A stretch of DNA of 64,000 nucleotides. Source: Atherinomorus stipes. Its lineage: Eukaryota; Chordata; Actinopteri; Atheriniformes; Atherinidae. Below are positions 1 through 11,960 of this stretch, piece after piece. The first letter of the stretch is position 1. The number at the start of each line of letters is the position of its first letter. The notes under the pieces were generated by a model. It made no database searches, was not told where the DNA came from, and was given only the letters and a program-made list of their open reading frames with translations. The DNA is taken from positions 620,001 through 684,000 of the forward strand of contig JALJCO010003062.1 in the NCBI GenBank assembly GCA_023101725.1, given 5' to 3'. The translations under genes and the position numbers were made by a program.

Positions 1-1777
1 CCGCTAGCTAAAATCAATAACAGATATGACATTATGACCACCGGTAGAATTTGTCAGTGGTGCAGCATGTCAGCAGCAGTCTTAAGCTGAATATTTAGGA
101 GGGTATTGTTAAGGTCTGCATCAGGCTACACAATTAGCACAGTAATTTATTTTCCAAATGACAAATGCAGAAAAAGTAGCATGGTGCCTTGTTGTCATGT
201 GTGCAAAGCAGTCTTATTCATACTGTTGGTCTCTTTATTTACCAATTCCAGCTTAATGCTTAGAAAGGAGAGGCTTATAAAAGAAAGGGAGCTACAGCAG
301 GTAGAGCAGCTCTGGATGAAACCACCACCAGCAGCGAGGAGGATGATGAAGATGGAAGGTCAGAGTCATGTTAACTGTTGAAGGCATTTTAAAGCTCAGA
401 AGTTGAACTGTTCCTCTAATTTTATTGAAATATCTTAAAAACTGTCCACATTTTCTTTTAACAACACAAAGTGGTTTGGCTACTAAGTCAGGTATGAAGG
501 TGTTTTAGCTGAATATATGATGTTGTACAGTACCAACCAGAAGATATATATATATATATTTTCAAACTTTATTAAATCTTAAAAATAGGATATTATTACA
601 ACTATTCTAGTGTAGGAAGCTACAGCAGGGAAGCAGCTCTGTGCTTCCTGCAATAGAACATCTACCAGCATGGAAGATGAGGGAGATGAATCCCAGAATA
701 CTCAGATAAAGCTGTGGTGCAGCTGCTGGTTTAGAGGGGTAAAGGAAGAACTGATCACCTGTTAGACAAGGAGATAACCAGTGATCATGTTGGTGATGTG
801 GCAGTATTTCATACTGGATTTCCTCTCTAGCAAGACTGTATTTAAAAATAAATGGCTTCAATTTGCTAAATTGATTGTTTTAGGGTTAAACCTGAGCCAG
901 ACATTTACCACAGTAATAATCATATCACAGTCATGCAGGTGAAATATACTTTTTAATAACATCGTGGTATAAGTACTCCGTGTCAGCCGAAACCCACAGC
1001 ACAAGTACCAGAATCAGTATCGAAACATTTCTACCGGCATTTCCACATGCTGCACAAAGTGCCCTTGATTTTCACTGAGCACCTGCCCCCCAAAACGTCT
1101 GTGCACGCCACTGCAGATAGCCCCTCCAGTCATGGTGAACATTTAAGATGTACAAGTACCTGCGTATTTACCTGAACGAAACATGAATTGGGACTACTAA
1201 TACTCAGGCCCCCCCCCCCCCCCCCTCCCTGAGGAGAGGCAAAAGCAGACTCCACTAGCTGCGCTGACTGAGGTCCTTCAGAGGGCTGGAAGGCATTCGA
1301 AAGGACCTTTTGTAACTCAATTGGGGCTTTAGCCATATTTTATGCTGTGGCCTGCTGGAAAACGGCATCATGGTAGCAGAGATAAAGAAACTGAACAAAG
1401 CCAGCTCTGTCATGGGCCATGGTCTTGAGCTTGTGAAAATGGTGGGTAACAAGGACGATGTTAGCAAATCATAAACTGTCATCAATCATGAACCAATCAT
1501 TATCTAAACTCAGAGTCTTGTTCTCACTCAAAGTTGAGGAAACTTATCCCCTTTGTACATACCTCCGGATGCAATCATACAGTAGCTGAATCCTATGTTC
1601 TCAGTTTTGGTTCCAAATCCTGTTGTTTATGTTTTTCTTTTGTTGTTGTTGTTGTCATTTTTGTTCTTATCATAATTACTGACTATTTTCATGTTTTGAA
1701 CATTTTCATGAACCCGCATAATGATGGTATTTTAGAGGCAAAATACTGTGAATTGTTCATTATTATGATTTAATTCT
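1..1777. other. No confident gene; repeat-rich left edge
   Basis: No coding exon was recognised here. It contains a 17-base C run at 1209-1225 and a short TA run near 546-560. A stretch at about 1255-1485 on the plus strand reads, with stops, like the C-terminal part of a LINE reverse transcriptase (NKASSVMGHGLELV-like wording followed by basic residues). That resemblance is weak and is only a suggestion. If gene A continues toward the left edge, this interval would be intron. Confidence 0.4.
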
Positions 1778-1905
1778 TCTAAAGTTCACTGGTGGTCAAA
1801 ATAAAAATGCACAAATTAAACTATGCTGTCCTCTGACAGCAGGAATGTGTGTTAGATTATACTGAGCAATTAAATACCTGTGAGACAGGTTTTAAGGAAA
1901 TTAAT
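1778..1905 (-). repeat. Orphan copy of the gene A array intron
   Basis: This stretch matches the intronic part of the tandem exon units at 4885-5000, 5255-5360 and 5545-5660. It shares the order TTCAC, AATGCACAAATTAAACT, CCTCTGACAGCAGGAATGTGTG, ACTGAGCAAT and ACCTGTGAG. The 108-bp exon that should sit beside it is absent. It suggests the exon array once extended further left and was split by the L1 remnant that starts just after it. Confidence 0.7.
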
Positions 1906-3270
1906 ACGATAATCTCATCTTTTTATGTTGGCCTGGAAAACTCCTAGAATATTTTTTTTAAATTGCTGTTTTACTCCAAACAGGTAGGAGGGTTAGCCTT
2001 CCCCAATATGGAATTTTACCAAATTCCAGTTCAGATTTTTTACAGTATATACAAAGTAGACCCTATTATTAACCCCATTAAGGAGGATTCATTGCTTGAT
2101 ATCGAGAATTACCAACTGCAACCTCCTACTTTATTCTCAGCTATGTTCACTAAGAAAGAAAATTAAAACTGATCATTCTGTTATCAATAGCACTGTATAT
2201 GTGGAAGAAAATAAAACAACTTTTAGGTCATGAAATTGGAACCCCCACTCATATTAGGATTTGGAATAATCCTTCAATTAAAATTCAAGGTACTGTTTTG
2301 AGGTGGAAAACCTGGATGAACAGCAGTATTGAAGCATTATCAAATATCACATTTTCAAACAATGTCATTCCCTTCAGCCTTTAAGGCTAAATTTGAATTT
2401 AAAGAATCAGAAATATTTAGGTATACGGTTTAAAAATTGGATGAACAAGTCCTGTGATATTAAAAATGCAGTTCCAGCTGATATAAAGAATCTTTTAGAA
2501 CAAGATAAAATAAAAGGAGAAAAAAAGCATTCACTATCTATCAACATCTTGTTACAGTTAAAGGCAGTGATGAGTTATTAGGTAAGATATATGAAGGCTG
2601 GGATAAGAATCTCAAAAGTACAGATGTTAAGACTAAATGGAGGCAAGGTTTAAGGTTTACATTTAGTAAAGCTACAACCAATGAAAACCTTCAGTTGATA
2701 CAATACAAATTAATTCATTAATAGAGTTTATTAAGACAAGATTCATAAGTTTGACAACTCCTCTCCCTCTACCTGTTTGAAGTGCCTTGAAAATGAATCG
2801 CTCATCCAGCATTTTAAAATGCAGGATATGTGGACAGAGGTCAAAAAATGGCTGTCCAAAGTCAGAGATTTATGTTAACACCAGAATCCTGCTTACTTCA
2901 AAACATGACAAAATAAGATAACCTATGGGATGGCAAATAATATTTTCCTCACTTGTTTACAAAAAAAAAAAATCTATATTGCAGCACTAGAAAAGCAAAG
3001 AAGCACCTGGGATAGAAAAATAGAAATCCTTGATAAAAGATTATTAACAAATAGAGAGAAATTTGTCAACAGACAAAAATAATTAAACATTTTTTTTAAC
3101 TTGTTGAGGGATTAGCTGTTTATGATGCCCTCTAAACTTTGCCAAATACTATTGATAGCTATGTTACCTATTTTTTTGTGTTTGTATTGTGTGTTAATTT
3201 TTCCTCTTTGTTGTCATACAAGAATTTTGAATATATTGGTTGTCCAGTTGATATTATCTATTATTATTAA

Positions 3271-3807
3271 AGGTAGAGTCCGGAGTGTTCCTCCATTTGT
3301 TTGTAAACACTACTCAAACTGAGAGCCCCTCCCCTCGGGCTAGCAGCTGCATCACTCTTCAGCCCAAAGCATCTCCTTCAAAGCTCAGAAGTGGGTGAAA
3401 GCCAATATTAACCCTGATTTTTGGGCGTGTACTATCTAAATCTCTTTTCACTGGAAAATACTTCCTTTTCTTTGATCCATCCGCCATTTTCATCAAGAAT
3501 TCGAGAGAAGCTGGTGTTGGCACCAGCCGACGTTTAAAAAAAACATTTGCTCCAGTCATGGAGTTTATCCCAATAGAGCAGTACGCCATAAGCTCTGTCA
3601 TCGACTGGAGACAACACGCAAATCTCCACCCAGAATCATCCCGAACACACCAAAACAAAGGGAAAAGACAAAAAACAGTCAGGGAAGGGGGAGTTGCAAA
3701 CAATATTCAGGCCACACGAGAGTAGAGGCCCAAAGGAGCAGATTGAGCTGGATTTCATTCACACAAGCTGAGTGTTTATTTTCAGGGGGAAATTCTTGAC
3801 TCTACCT
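3271..3807. mobile_element. TTAA-flanked miniature inverted-repeat element
   Basis: The element begins AGGTAGAGTC and ends GACTCTACCT, a 10-bp perfect inverted repeat. It is flanked by TTAA on both sides (3267-3270 and 3808-3811). TTAA target duplications are typical of piggyBac and Kolobok elements. No transposase is present. It is inserted in the 3' tail of the L1 remnant. Confidence 0.8.
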
Positions 3808-3822
3808 TTAACTTTTTAACCT

Positions 3823-3824
<2 letters not shown>

Positions 3825-3883
<59 letters not shown>

Positions 3884-3893
3884 GTGTGTGTAT
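3825..3893. repeat. (TG)n microsatellite
   Basis: About 34 TG units with a single GC interruption and a TATG unit close to the end. It lies in the L1 tail region. Confidence 0.95.
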
Positions 3894-4766
3894 GTGTGGA
3901 TTATTTTAGTTAATAGGATTGTGTATGTTTTGCAACTATTGGCATCTTTGGATGTTGGAAACTGTACAATCCTTTAAAATCACAAATAAAAACAATTATA
4001 TAATTAAAAAAAAACTTTTAAAAGGAAAATCTTTTAAAAATCATAAACAACAACCACTAAATCAATTAACATTAAAGGTTGAATATGGAACATTTTTATT
4101 AAAAGCTATATTTTTTCAAAAATAATACCTCCACAGGTTGTTTGGGGGTGTACAGAATGAAAGTACAACATTTCCCAGAAAAATTATATTTATCCTAAAA
4201 ATAATTATAAAATAAATTTTTACGGGTTCGATAATGGCATTTTATTTACAGCTATAAGCCAATACACGCCGCCATTGCAGGTTGCCAAATACGATCTCTG
4301 TGTGGACACAATATTTCGGTCATAGTCAGGCTTGTACAGGAGAAAAACGTAGAGACAACGAGTGAAACAGCTGCTTCAGAGCCCTGGAGATATTGTTATC
4401 TGTTTCTGAGGAGGAGTGACCTGAGAAGAGCAAAACCTGGAGTAAATTTTGGTGAAGACTTCACTAAATGGACCCACATAAACGTTTTCCACGGAGTAAA
4501 ACACGGAAATGGCGACTTTCCTGCTGGATCGGTAAGCTAGCTTGTTTGCTAACGTGGCTAACGTTAGCTGTCGGTTATAAACTCCGCTGCGTTACTTGTT
4601 GGACATGTTGCAGACTGTTGGTCACTTGCGTATCGGCAGTGAGCCTGGCATCCCAGCGGCTGGAGTTGTTTTTCTGCCGTTGCAACTACAACCTAGACAC
4701 ACGTGATGTCGCTGTTCTGTCTGTATTACATATTCAACCTTTAATTGAAACTTTCAAATAGCTTAC

Positions 4767-5866
4767 CTCTTTTCAGATGGATCCAGTTCTTTAAAGTCAG
4801 GAATGACGTTTATTGAATGTTCACTACTGAAGGACACACAGCTAGCTGAAGGAGACTCTGGTCTTGCATCGATACTGATATGGAAAAAACAAACAATTGA
4901 TTTAGTTCTTTCAAGTTCACAGGTCTAAATTAAATGCACAAATTAAACTGCATGCAGCCCTCTGACGGCAGGAATATATGTTTTCGATTATGTTGAGCAA
5001 TCATCACTTATGAGAACATGATTTTGAAAAACTATTTTTTTAAAAAAAGAAAAAAGAAATCAGCTAATATGAATCTAAAACATTTTTTTACAGATTACCT
5101 CTTTTCAATTTGATCCAGTTCTTTAAAGTCAGGAATGATGTTTCTTGAATGTTCACTACTGAAGGACACACAGCTAGCTGAAGGAGACTCTGGTCTTGCA
5201 TCAATACTGATATGGAAAGAAAAAAAAAACTGATTCAGTTCTGTCAAAGGTTCACAGATCTAAATGAAATGCACCAATTAAACTCTATACAGTCCTCTGA
5301 TGGCAGGAATGTGTAAGATAATACTGAGCAATCAGTACCTGTGAGGACAATCTTTTAAAAGTTATGAAAAACAACAACAACTTCAAATGAATCAACTAAC
5401 ATTTATCAAAATTTCCAATAGCTTACCTCTTTTCAGATGGATCCAGTTGTTTAAAGTCAGGAGTGATGTTTCTTGAATGTTCACTACTGAAGGACACACA
5501 GCTAGCTGAAGGAGACTCTGGTCTTGCATCGATACTGATATGGAAAAAACAAACAATTGATTTAGTTCTTTCAAGTTCACAGGTCTAAATTAAATGCACA
5601 AATGAAACTGCATGCAGCCCTCTGACGGCAGGAATATATGTTTTCGATTATGTTGAGCAATCATCACTTATGAGAACATGATTTTGAAAAACTATTTTTT
5701 AAAAAAAAGAAAAAATAAATCAGCTAATATGAATCTAAAACATTTTTTTACAGATTACCTCTTTTCAATTTGATCCAGTTCTTTAAAGTCAGGAATGATG
5801 TTTCTTGAATGTTCACTACTGAAGGACACACAGCTAGCTGAAGGAGATTCTGGTCTTGCATCAATA
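4767..5866 (-). repeat. Tandem exon array, 660-bp dimeric unit
   Basis: Four exon copies have donors at 4765, 5097, 5425 and 5757, spaced 332, 328 and 332 bp. Copies 1 and 3 share the ending DPSEKR and nearly identical following intron. Copies 2 and 4 share the ending DQIEKR. The true unit is therefore a 660-bp two-exon dimer duplicated once, after an older single-exon duplication. Introns between copies are also duplicated. Confidence 0.9.
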
Positions 5867-6299
5867 CTGATATGGGAAGAAAAAAGAAATTTCTATTCAG
5901 ATAAATAAGTGAGGACAAATATGGGAGCGATGTAAATGAACAGAACATCGAGGAAAGTCTGACAGTCCTCCCTCTTCAGTTCTCATTTTTCATCAGTAGA
6001 TTGACTAAAACCATGAGAGCACGTTTAGATAATGGTTCCAATTTTTTTTTTAACTGTTACTTAACCAAACAAATTTTTTAAAAACAAATTTGTATTTATA
6101 GTGTTTGTTGCTGCTCTAGATTTCAGATATTTGAATGCAGAGCTTTTCCACAAGTAACATCATGAAGAGGTGGTCATCTCACCTCCGAGCTTTTTCCTCC
6201 CTCGCATCTTCTAAAGTGGCTTTAGAGTGATGGAGTCTGTCTTTTCTGTCTCCAGACTGACTCAAAGCAGCTCCCACGTCTTCATCTGAACAAGACATC
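4767..6299 (-). CDS. Gene A: NLRC3-like N-terminal exons (partial gene)
   Basis: The start exon is 6183-6299, with the ATG at 6298-6296. It encodes 38 codons beginning MSCSDEDVGAALSQSGDRK and ends with two bases before a GTGAG donor. It is followed by four 108-bp exons: 5759-5866, 5427-5534, 5099-5206 and 4767-4874. Each opens with one base and closes with AG before GT, so every junction is phase 2 and all exons can be skipped or duplicated without loss of frame. Each repeat encodes about 36 residues of the form IDARPESPSASCVSF followed by PDFKELD and EKR. The SCVSxxS core is the usual repeated N-terminal motif of fish NLRC3-like proteins. FISNA/NACHT, LRR and B30.2 exons would lie to the left, but none are visible, so the gene either leaves the window or is truncated. 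The function is inferred from the family. Confidence 0.75.
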
Positions 6300-6451
6300 C
6301 TGTTGGGAAACATCACTGCTTATTCTCCTCATTCGACTCACATGATAAGCACACTGAGCTCAAACTAGGGGAAAACTGTAGCTTTACACTCTTTATGCAG
6401 CTAAATACTAAATGCAGTCATCAAACCCATTTCCTGAATGAACTGTGTTAC

Positions 6452-6505
6452 CTCAACGAATTATTCGGAGCTCACTTTCCATCTGCAGACGTTGTTTTCT
6501 TTCAT
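6452..6505 (-). other. Probable 5' UTR exon of gene A
   Basis: On the minus strand a CCTCCACAG acceptor is followed by 54 bases and a GAG|GTAAC donor. The reading frame from its ATG meets a stop, so it is probably untranslated. Its placement about 150 bases before the start exon matches a similar exon in front of pseudogene C at 54250-54319. Confidence 0.45.
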
Positions 6506-7196
6506 CTGTGGAGGAAACACAGAAGTAGAGCTGAAACATGAGAATTTCTCCCCAGGAGCAAGAAATATTTTCACCGTCACTTCAGGCTCAAAGTTTTCTT
6601 TACATGATATATTTTAAATAATTAAATTATATCACCACCATATTAATGCTGGTGATAAAAAAAAGACATGTCTGCATTTTTTCTTTGTCTTCTAAGCCTG
6701 TGACTTTAATTGTTATTTTACTGGGGAAATTGAGTACTAATAAAATCCTTTTTGGTTTCTGCTGGTATTTAAATACAGTTTGAAGTAAAAACACTGGAGT
6801 AATGAAGCTTCTTATTTTCCTGCTGATTTTCTGTAGAATGAAACAAGCTGAACACATGTTTTTATACGCTGAGCCTGCCATTATCTGATAAGCATTTATC
6901 TTGTCAGGTTTCTATTAAACCCCCATCTCCTGCCTACCAAAGCATGTGGTCTTACTGGTTAGACTGGAAACAGAATGAACCGTGAACTTGCTGAAGAGAA
7001 AGTCAGGACATGTACACACCTGCCAAATATCTTCTGTGACAAATAACACAGATAATTGTGTTGTCTCTTTCAGAATGAAATGAAGCTACAGGTGGGTTGG
7101 TCTGTCTGCAGCAGTGATGTAGCGACTAGACCAGACCAGTGAGGGTCATAAAGAGTCAGAACTGATGGTAAATTGTTTCAATTCCAAGCTTTATAC

Positions 7197-7555
7197 TAGG
7201 GCTGTCAGTTTAATGCATTAATTAGATTAATTAATTACACTGCAAATTAATGCACTGGCATTTTAAATTTGGCCCACTGAATGACCCAGGCAGTGGGTGG
7301 CAGTAATGCACCTAAAGCTGTTTGCCAACCACCAATAAACACCAGAAGAAGAAGAAGAAGATGAAGAAAACGACTAAGATGTGTCAATGAGTCACTGTAG
7401 AGAACTTCATAGGCTGTGTTGGAGCAGAGTTGCAAGGAAAAAAGCACTGCGGCCCTTGCTTTAGCAGATATGAGATTAAAATGTGATTGATTAGATTAAT
7501 TAATTACAAATCCTGTAATTAATTAGATTCATTTTTTAATTGCCTGACAGCCCTA
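7197..7555. mobile_element. hAT-type miniature element
   Basis: It starts TAGGGCTGTCAG and ends CTGACAGCCCTA, a perfect 12-bp inverted repeat. The flanks are CTTTATAC (7189-7196) and CTTTATAG (7556-7563), an 8-bp target duplication with one mismatch, as expected for hAT insertion. The inner ends are rich in ATTAATTA. No transposase is present. Confidence 0.85.
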
Positions 7556-7937
7556 CTTTATAGACTGCTTAGCCCCCCCCCCCCCCCCCCCAAAAAAAAA
7601 GTTGCCACCAAAAAAAAAAAAAAGGGTTCATACACGTTAATATTTCATTAGACCTTTAGCTTAGATTATGGCAGCATCGCTGTGGCATTGTTTCCATAAG
7701 CTTTTGCAGTGTCACAAGATTTATTTCCATCCAGGTTTTGCATTAATGTTTCACCAATATCTTGCATTGATGATGGTAGAGTCTGACCACTTTGCACAGG
7801 CTTCTCCAGCACATCCCAAAGATTCACAATGGGGTTCAGGTCTGGACTCTGGGGTGGCCTATCTATGTGTGAAAATGATGTCTCTTCCTCCCTGAACCAG
7901 TGTTTCACAATAAATTCTGGCATTGTCATCTTGGAAT

Positions 7938-8643
7938 TAGGGCTGGGACAATTCCCAATTAAATCGTATATTGGCAGTTGGAAGTTTGCCAGGCAATTTG
8001 CAATTTTGAAAAACTAAAAAACAGCGCTCTACTGTGCATTTAGAGATGTTTCTGAAGGAAATACATGACTGGTAGAGAAGCCTCGTTTACAAACAGACCT
8101 ACAATCCACATTCTTTCTCCTCAGTACAGCTACACTGTCAGCAGCCCTGTGACAGTGACGGGGCTCATCTCTTCGATTTGAACTGACGCAGCCCGTTTGC
8201 TTCTGCTTTGGGGTCATTCAACAAAGTAGACTAATTGCAAATAAATATTGTTTTAATGTGTAACTACTAAAATGTTCGCACAAGGGCTTTCATGAATAGA
8301 TTTCATGAACACATCATCCAGCAAAGCTGATTTTAAGATTGTTAGCCTGGATGGAAGTTAAAATATTAAAGTATTATACAATTACATACTGTAGTATTAT
8401 ACATATTATTAGTAATATCTACATGTACAATACATGTAATAAGTATAAGAGTGCTTATTACAAAGCCTTGTCACAGGGGTTACAGCTCACACATCCAGTC
8501 AAATTTGGATTATTCACGCAGCCATGCTGACTGGTAGCGATCAACATAAGACCTATAGCCCCCTTGCCAATTTAATCGTGTATTGGCAATCTTGAGCAAT
8601 GACAATCTACAATTTGAAATTAAGAGGCAATCGCACAGCCCAA
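7938..8643. mobile_element. hAT-like non-autonomous element inside Tc1
   Basis: It is flanked by a perfect 8-bp duplication CTTGGAAT (7930-7937 and 8644-8651). The ends TAGGGCTGGGAC and GCACAGCCCAA form an imperfect inverted repeat. Removing the element and one flank copy restores the Tc1 frame across IFQDDNA, so it entered exactly beside the second catalytic aspartate codon. No transposase is present. Confidence 0.85.
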
Positions 8644-8921
8644 CTTGGAATATGGCCATGCCACCAAGGAAGAAAAAATCCATTGATGGAATAACCTGCT
8701 CATTCAGTATATTCAGGTAATCAGCTGACCTCATTATCTGAGCTCATACTGTTGCTGAACCTGGACCTGAGCAACTGCAGCAACCCCAGATCACAACACT
8801 GCCCCCACAGGCTTGTAACGTAGGCACTAGGCATGATGGGTACATCACTTCATTTGCCTTTCCAGACACATTTCTTCCTGGAAGACGATGTGTCCCCACT
8901 ATCCTTCCAGTTTTTAAGGTA

Positions 8922-9639
8922 AGACACTACAGGCAAATAGGGTAAAAAATTTAACTAACTATCACCATAAAACTTTCCTGGTTTATTCCTCACATTAAGG
9001 CTATCATTTTTTCTATTGCAAGTTTTCTGAAATTTTATGTTTAAATATGAAAATGAGGTGTTACACAGCCAAAAATGCGCTAATTTGCATACATTTCTAG
9101 AAAAAAATCTAAACACTGGATTAAACCAGGTTCAAAGTTCCTTTTGAATTTTGTTCACATATTAAAGCTAAAAGTTGTTACAGACGGGATTTTGGATATC
9201 TCTAGTTATCATTTCACAATTTAGAATATACTATGAACAATCAGAAAAAAATCATTTTGGCATATTTTTGGGATGAAATGTTCTATAAATCATGTATATC
9301 AAAATATATATCAAAAATCCTCCTGTAAAAACTTTAAAAATGCAGTCAGGAGCAAAACTTGAAAGTTTGGTTTCTGTAAGTGCTCCTGAAGTATGGATTT
9401 TTACCCAGAGTCAGAGAAAAAACTCATTTTGAGAAAACGGCAACTTTAGATACATTTTGATGAGATTTGGATGCATCAGACAAAGTTATAAACAAACCCC
9501 TAAGATGTTTATTTTGGACGTTTTTTGTTGTTGTTGTTTTTTATACTAGTCTGAAAGAAAGCATGTTGAAGGAGGGAAAAAACAAAAATCTCAAAATTGA
9601 CCACGTGATGAAAGAACAGGGTTTTTGCCTGTAGTGTCT
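8922..9639. mobile_element. Inverted-repeat element with CACTA-like ends
   Basis: The ends read AGACACTACAGGCAAA and TTTGCCTGTAGTGTCT, a perfect 16-bp inverted repeat. The CACTAC...GTAGTG core recalls CACTA (EnSpm) ends, but no clear 2-4 bp target duplication is seen, so the superfamily is uncertain. It lies inside the Tc1 element and carries no transposase. Confidence 0.7.
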
Positions 9640-9955
9640 CCCCTTGATAATGTTTTGGAAAGTTCTGAAGTAGTTTCTGCATCTCCTTAGATGCTTTCTC
9701 TGCTTGATGCATGCCAATGATTCGACCCTTCTCAGACAGACGAACATCTTTTCCACGACCAAGTGAGGTGACTTTCCACATGGTTGTTTAGGAAATGAGA
9801 AGCAACTCATTGCAGCAGTTGGGGTTAAATAACTTGTTGCCAGCTGAAAGATAATCGCTCATGCGGTAATTATCCAATAGGAGGCTTGTACCTATTTGCC
9901 TAGTTAAATCCGAGTAGCAACTTTTTTTTTTTTTTTTTTTTGGCCAGGCAGTGTA

Positions 9956-11960
9956 AGTTAATTGAGTAATAAATGTCCAAATGACTTTCTTCTTTTGGCA
10001 TTCTGTTTTTCCCCTGTTCAAAACAGGATTAGGAACTCAAATAATCACCAGGATGTTGTTCCTTCTGGGACTGTAGACAGCGGACTGGATGATACTGGGT
10101 AAGAGGCAGAAAGTCACACAAGTGCATCTACACCGTTTGGTTGTATTAATCATACAAGTATGATTATTTTTACATAGGTTTTCTGTTGTGTAAAATGTGG
10201 TCCATCATATTTTCCTGTGTATACGTGTGTGTGTGTGTTCAGGCTTTTATCTAATTTTTTTTTTTTTTCAAAAATTTTTGCTGGTAGTAAAACCACATAA
10301 CAAAAGCTGAATTAAAAACACTAAAAGTATAAGAGAAATACCTATTAACATCAAACATCACAAATGATATAAGCCACGAATGTCCAAACACACACACATA
10401 CAGAACATGACACACAACTTCATCTTAACTATCCAGTCTGACCAGTTGGAGCTGTTTTGGTTTGAGCTGTTTTCATGGGTTGAATTATCGTCATGACCAA
10501 ACAATTCATATCATTCAGACATGTTTATGTCTTCTTCACTGTCCGTGTCTCAGTTGTGTCACAATTCTATACTTTTAGTTAACTCTGCTGTGTTGAAAAA
10601 ATTCAACACTTTACACTCAAATATTTGATCTCCTGCAGATCTACAGTACATTGATTTACAAGAAACATCATGGTACACTTTTAAGGCTAAAACAGTTTAA
10701 GACTCAGCAGAAGTGGACAGAAAACAAGATTTAAGCATAGATAATGGTAGTGCTATTGCATTTCAGTCTCTAAACACAACAATTAAATCAATAATTAATA
10801 AATAATAAAATATATTTGGTTCAAACCCAATCACCTAAAATGAAACAAGGTCAAAAAAAACTTCAGAAACAACAATGAAAAATGCAAACAGATCAGATTA
10901 ACTCATGGAGCTGAGGAGCCCACATGGAAATGAACTCTTCCAGCTTTCCATAAACAGAGTGAAGCACCTGTGGAAAATAGTCTCATCTAACAGTGTAACG
11001 AGACTTTTGATTGTGATGAAGTGACAACATGGTGGAAGCGGAACATTCTGGGATCAGTTCCTGAAACATCTGTCATCAGACAATGATATTGTCAGTATAA
11101 TGAGTGACTTTCTAATTTTAAACAGTTGGAAAGCCCCTGTGGGAAATCTGGCCTCTTTTTTTGTTTTTTAGGTGATTTTGACATTTATGGTCACACAGTT
11201 CAGTGAAAAACAAGTTCAATTCATATACTGTCGTTTCAGGGTAAAACTGACCTCAAAAAATAAAAAAATAAAGACACAATGAAAACCCTTTCTGACAAAG
11301 CAGAACAGACATCAGACAACATCATCCTGAACAATGTCACACCATGTTTTTAGATGAGTATAAGTTCAAACCTAAAAACAACAACTTAAATATATAAGTC
11401 ATCCAGAGGGAAACACAACTTCACAAATATGACCTTTTTGATTTAAAAAAAAAAACAAAAAAAACTCCTGAAACTCCAGACAAAGTGATGACTTTTAAAG
11501 AAAGCTAAAATTATTGATATCAAATAAAACAACTTACAGCTGATTAACACAGTCCATAGTGTTGAAGTTAAACTGCTGATTCCGCAGAGCTGAGGAGGAA
11601 AATGTCTCAAAGGTGAGCTGCTGCTGGCAAGGACACATGGCTCCGCCTCCAACAGGAGCACTCAGGTGAGGCAGGAATGAGAGATTTCCTGTTCTGTTCA
11701 TTCTTAAACTGACTCTTTTTAACCTTGTTTTAGATCATACAAACAGCTTTATAATTTGTTTTTCATTCATGCATTTGCATTTCTTGGACTGAAAACCCTT
11801 GTCCTGCCTGTAAAGAATGGATGGATTTACTGCCTGTTAAATGGTCACGCACGGTCACATAAACACTAAATATCACTTAACAATACTAATTCGTATATAG
11901 CCACTAGCCAGTTCCATAAGGGTTCTGCAGTTACACACCATGTTGGTGGTGCTGATAATT
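9956..11960. other. No gene recognised
   Basis: This is AT-rich sequence with short T runs and no recognisable protein homology. A minus-strand stretch at about 11540-11660 contains GGCGGAGCC, an ATG and a possible donor CAGCTG|TAAG, and could be a first exon or promoter fragment, but nothing downstream supports it. Confidence 0.35.

Larger units (their letters stand above)
1960..3995 (+). mobile_element. Decayed L1-type LINE, ORF2 C-terminus and 3' tail
   Basis: Broken plus-strand reading frames carry wording typical of the C-terminal end of fish L1 ORF2. GGLAFPN is followed by an LDIEN-like stretch (1963-2166), a KYLGIRFKNWM-like segment (2393-2580), a C-x2-C motif in STCLKCLENE and WTEVKKWL (about 2755-2870), and the usual closing hydrophobic wording near 3120-3240. 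The final part (about 3930-3995) resembles an L1 tail ending in CAAATAAAAAC. Several stops and frameshifts make it inactive. It is interrupted by a TTAA-flanked miniature element at 3271-3807 and a TG microsatellite. It lies between the orphan intron fragment and the gene A exon array. Confidence 0.75.
7563..9953 (-). mobile_element. Tc1-like element, deleted and carrying two insertions
   Basis: The ends read GACTGCTTAGCC at 7563 and GGCCAGGCAGTG at 9953, imperfect inverted repeats flanked by TA. On the minus strand the transposase N-terminus begins at 9781 (MWKVTSLGRGKDVRL, then GRIIGMHQA, the HTH region). The C-terminus ends near 7666 and includes [19 protein letters not shown]. The middle of the protein is missing, and a hAT element (7938-8643) and a second inverted-repeat element (8922-9639) are inserted. 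Without these, only about 960 bp of Tc1 remain, shorter than an intact element, so it cannot encode an active transposase. An 19-base C run sits just inside the left end. Confidence 0.85.

Noticed and set aside
3359..3703. Minus-strand 114-codon open frame
   Set aside because: It lies wholly inside the TTAA-flanked miniature element at 3271-3807 and has no known domain.
4767..5866. CRISPR-like repeat array
   Set aside because: The regular spacing comes from duplicated eukaryotic exons and introns with splice sites; there are no short identical repeats with unique spacers.
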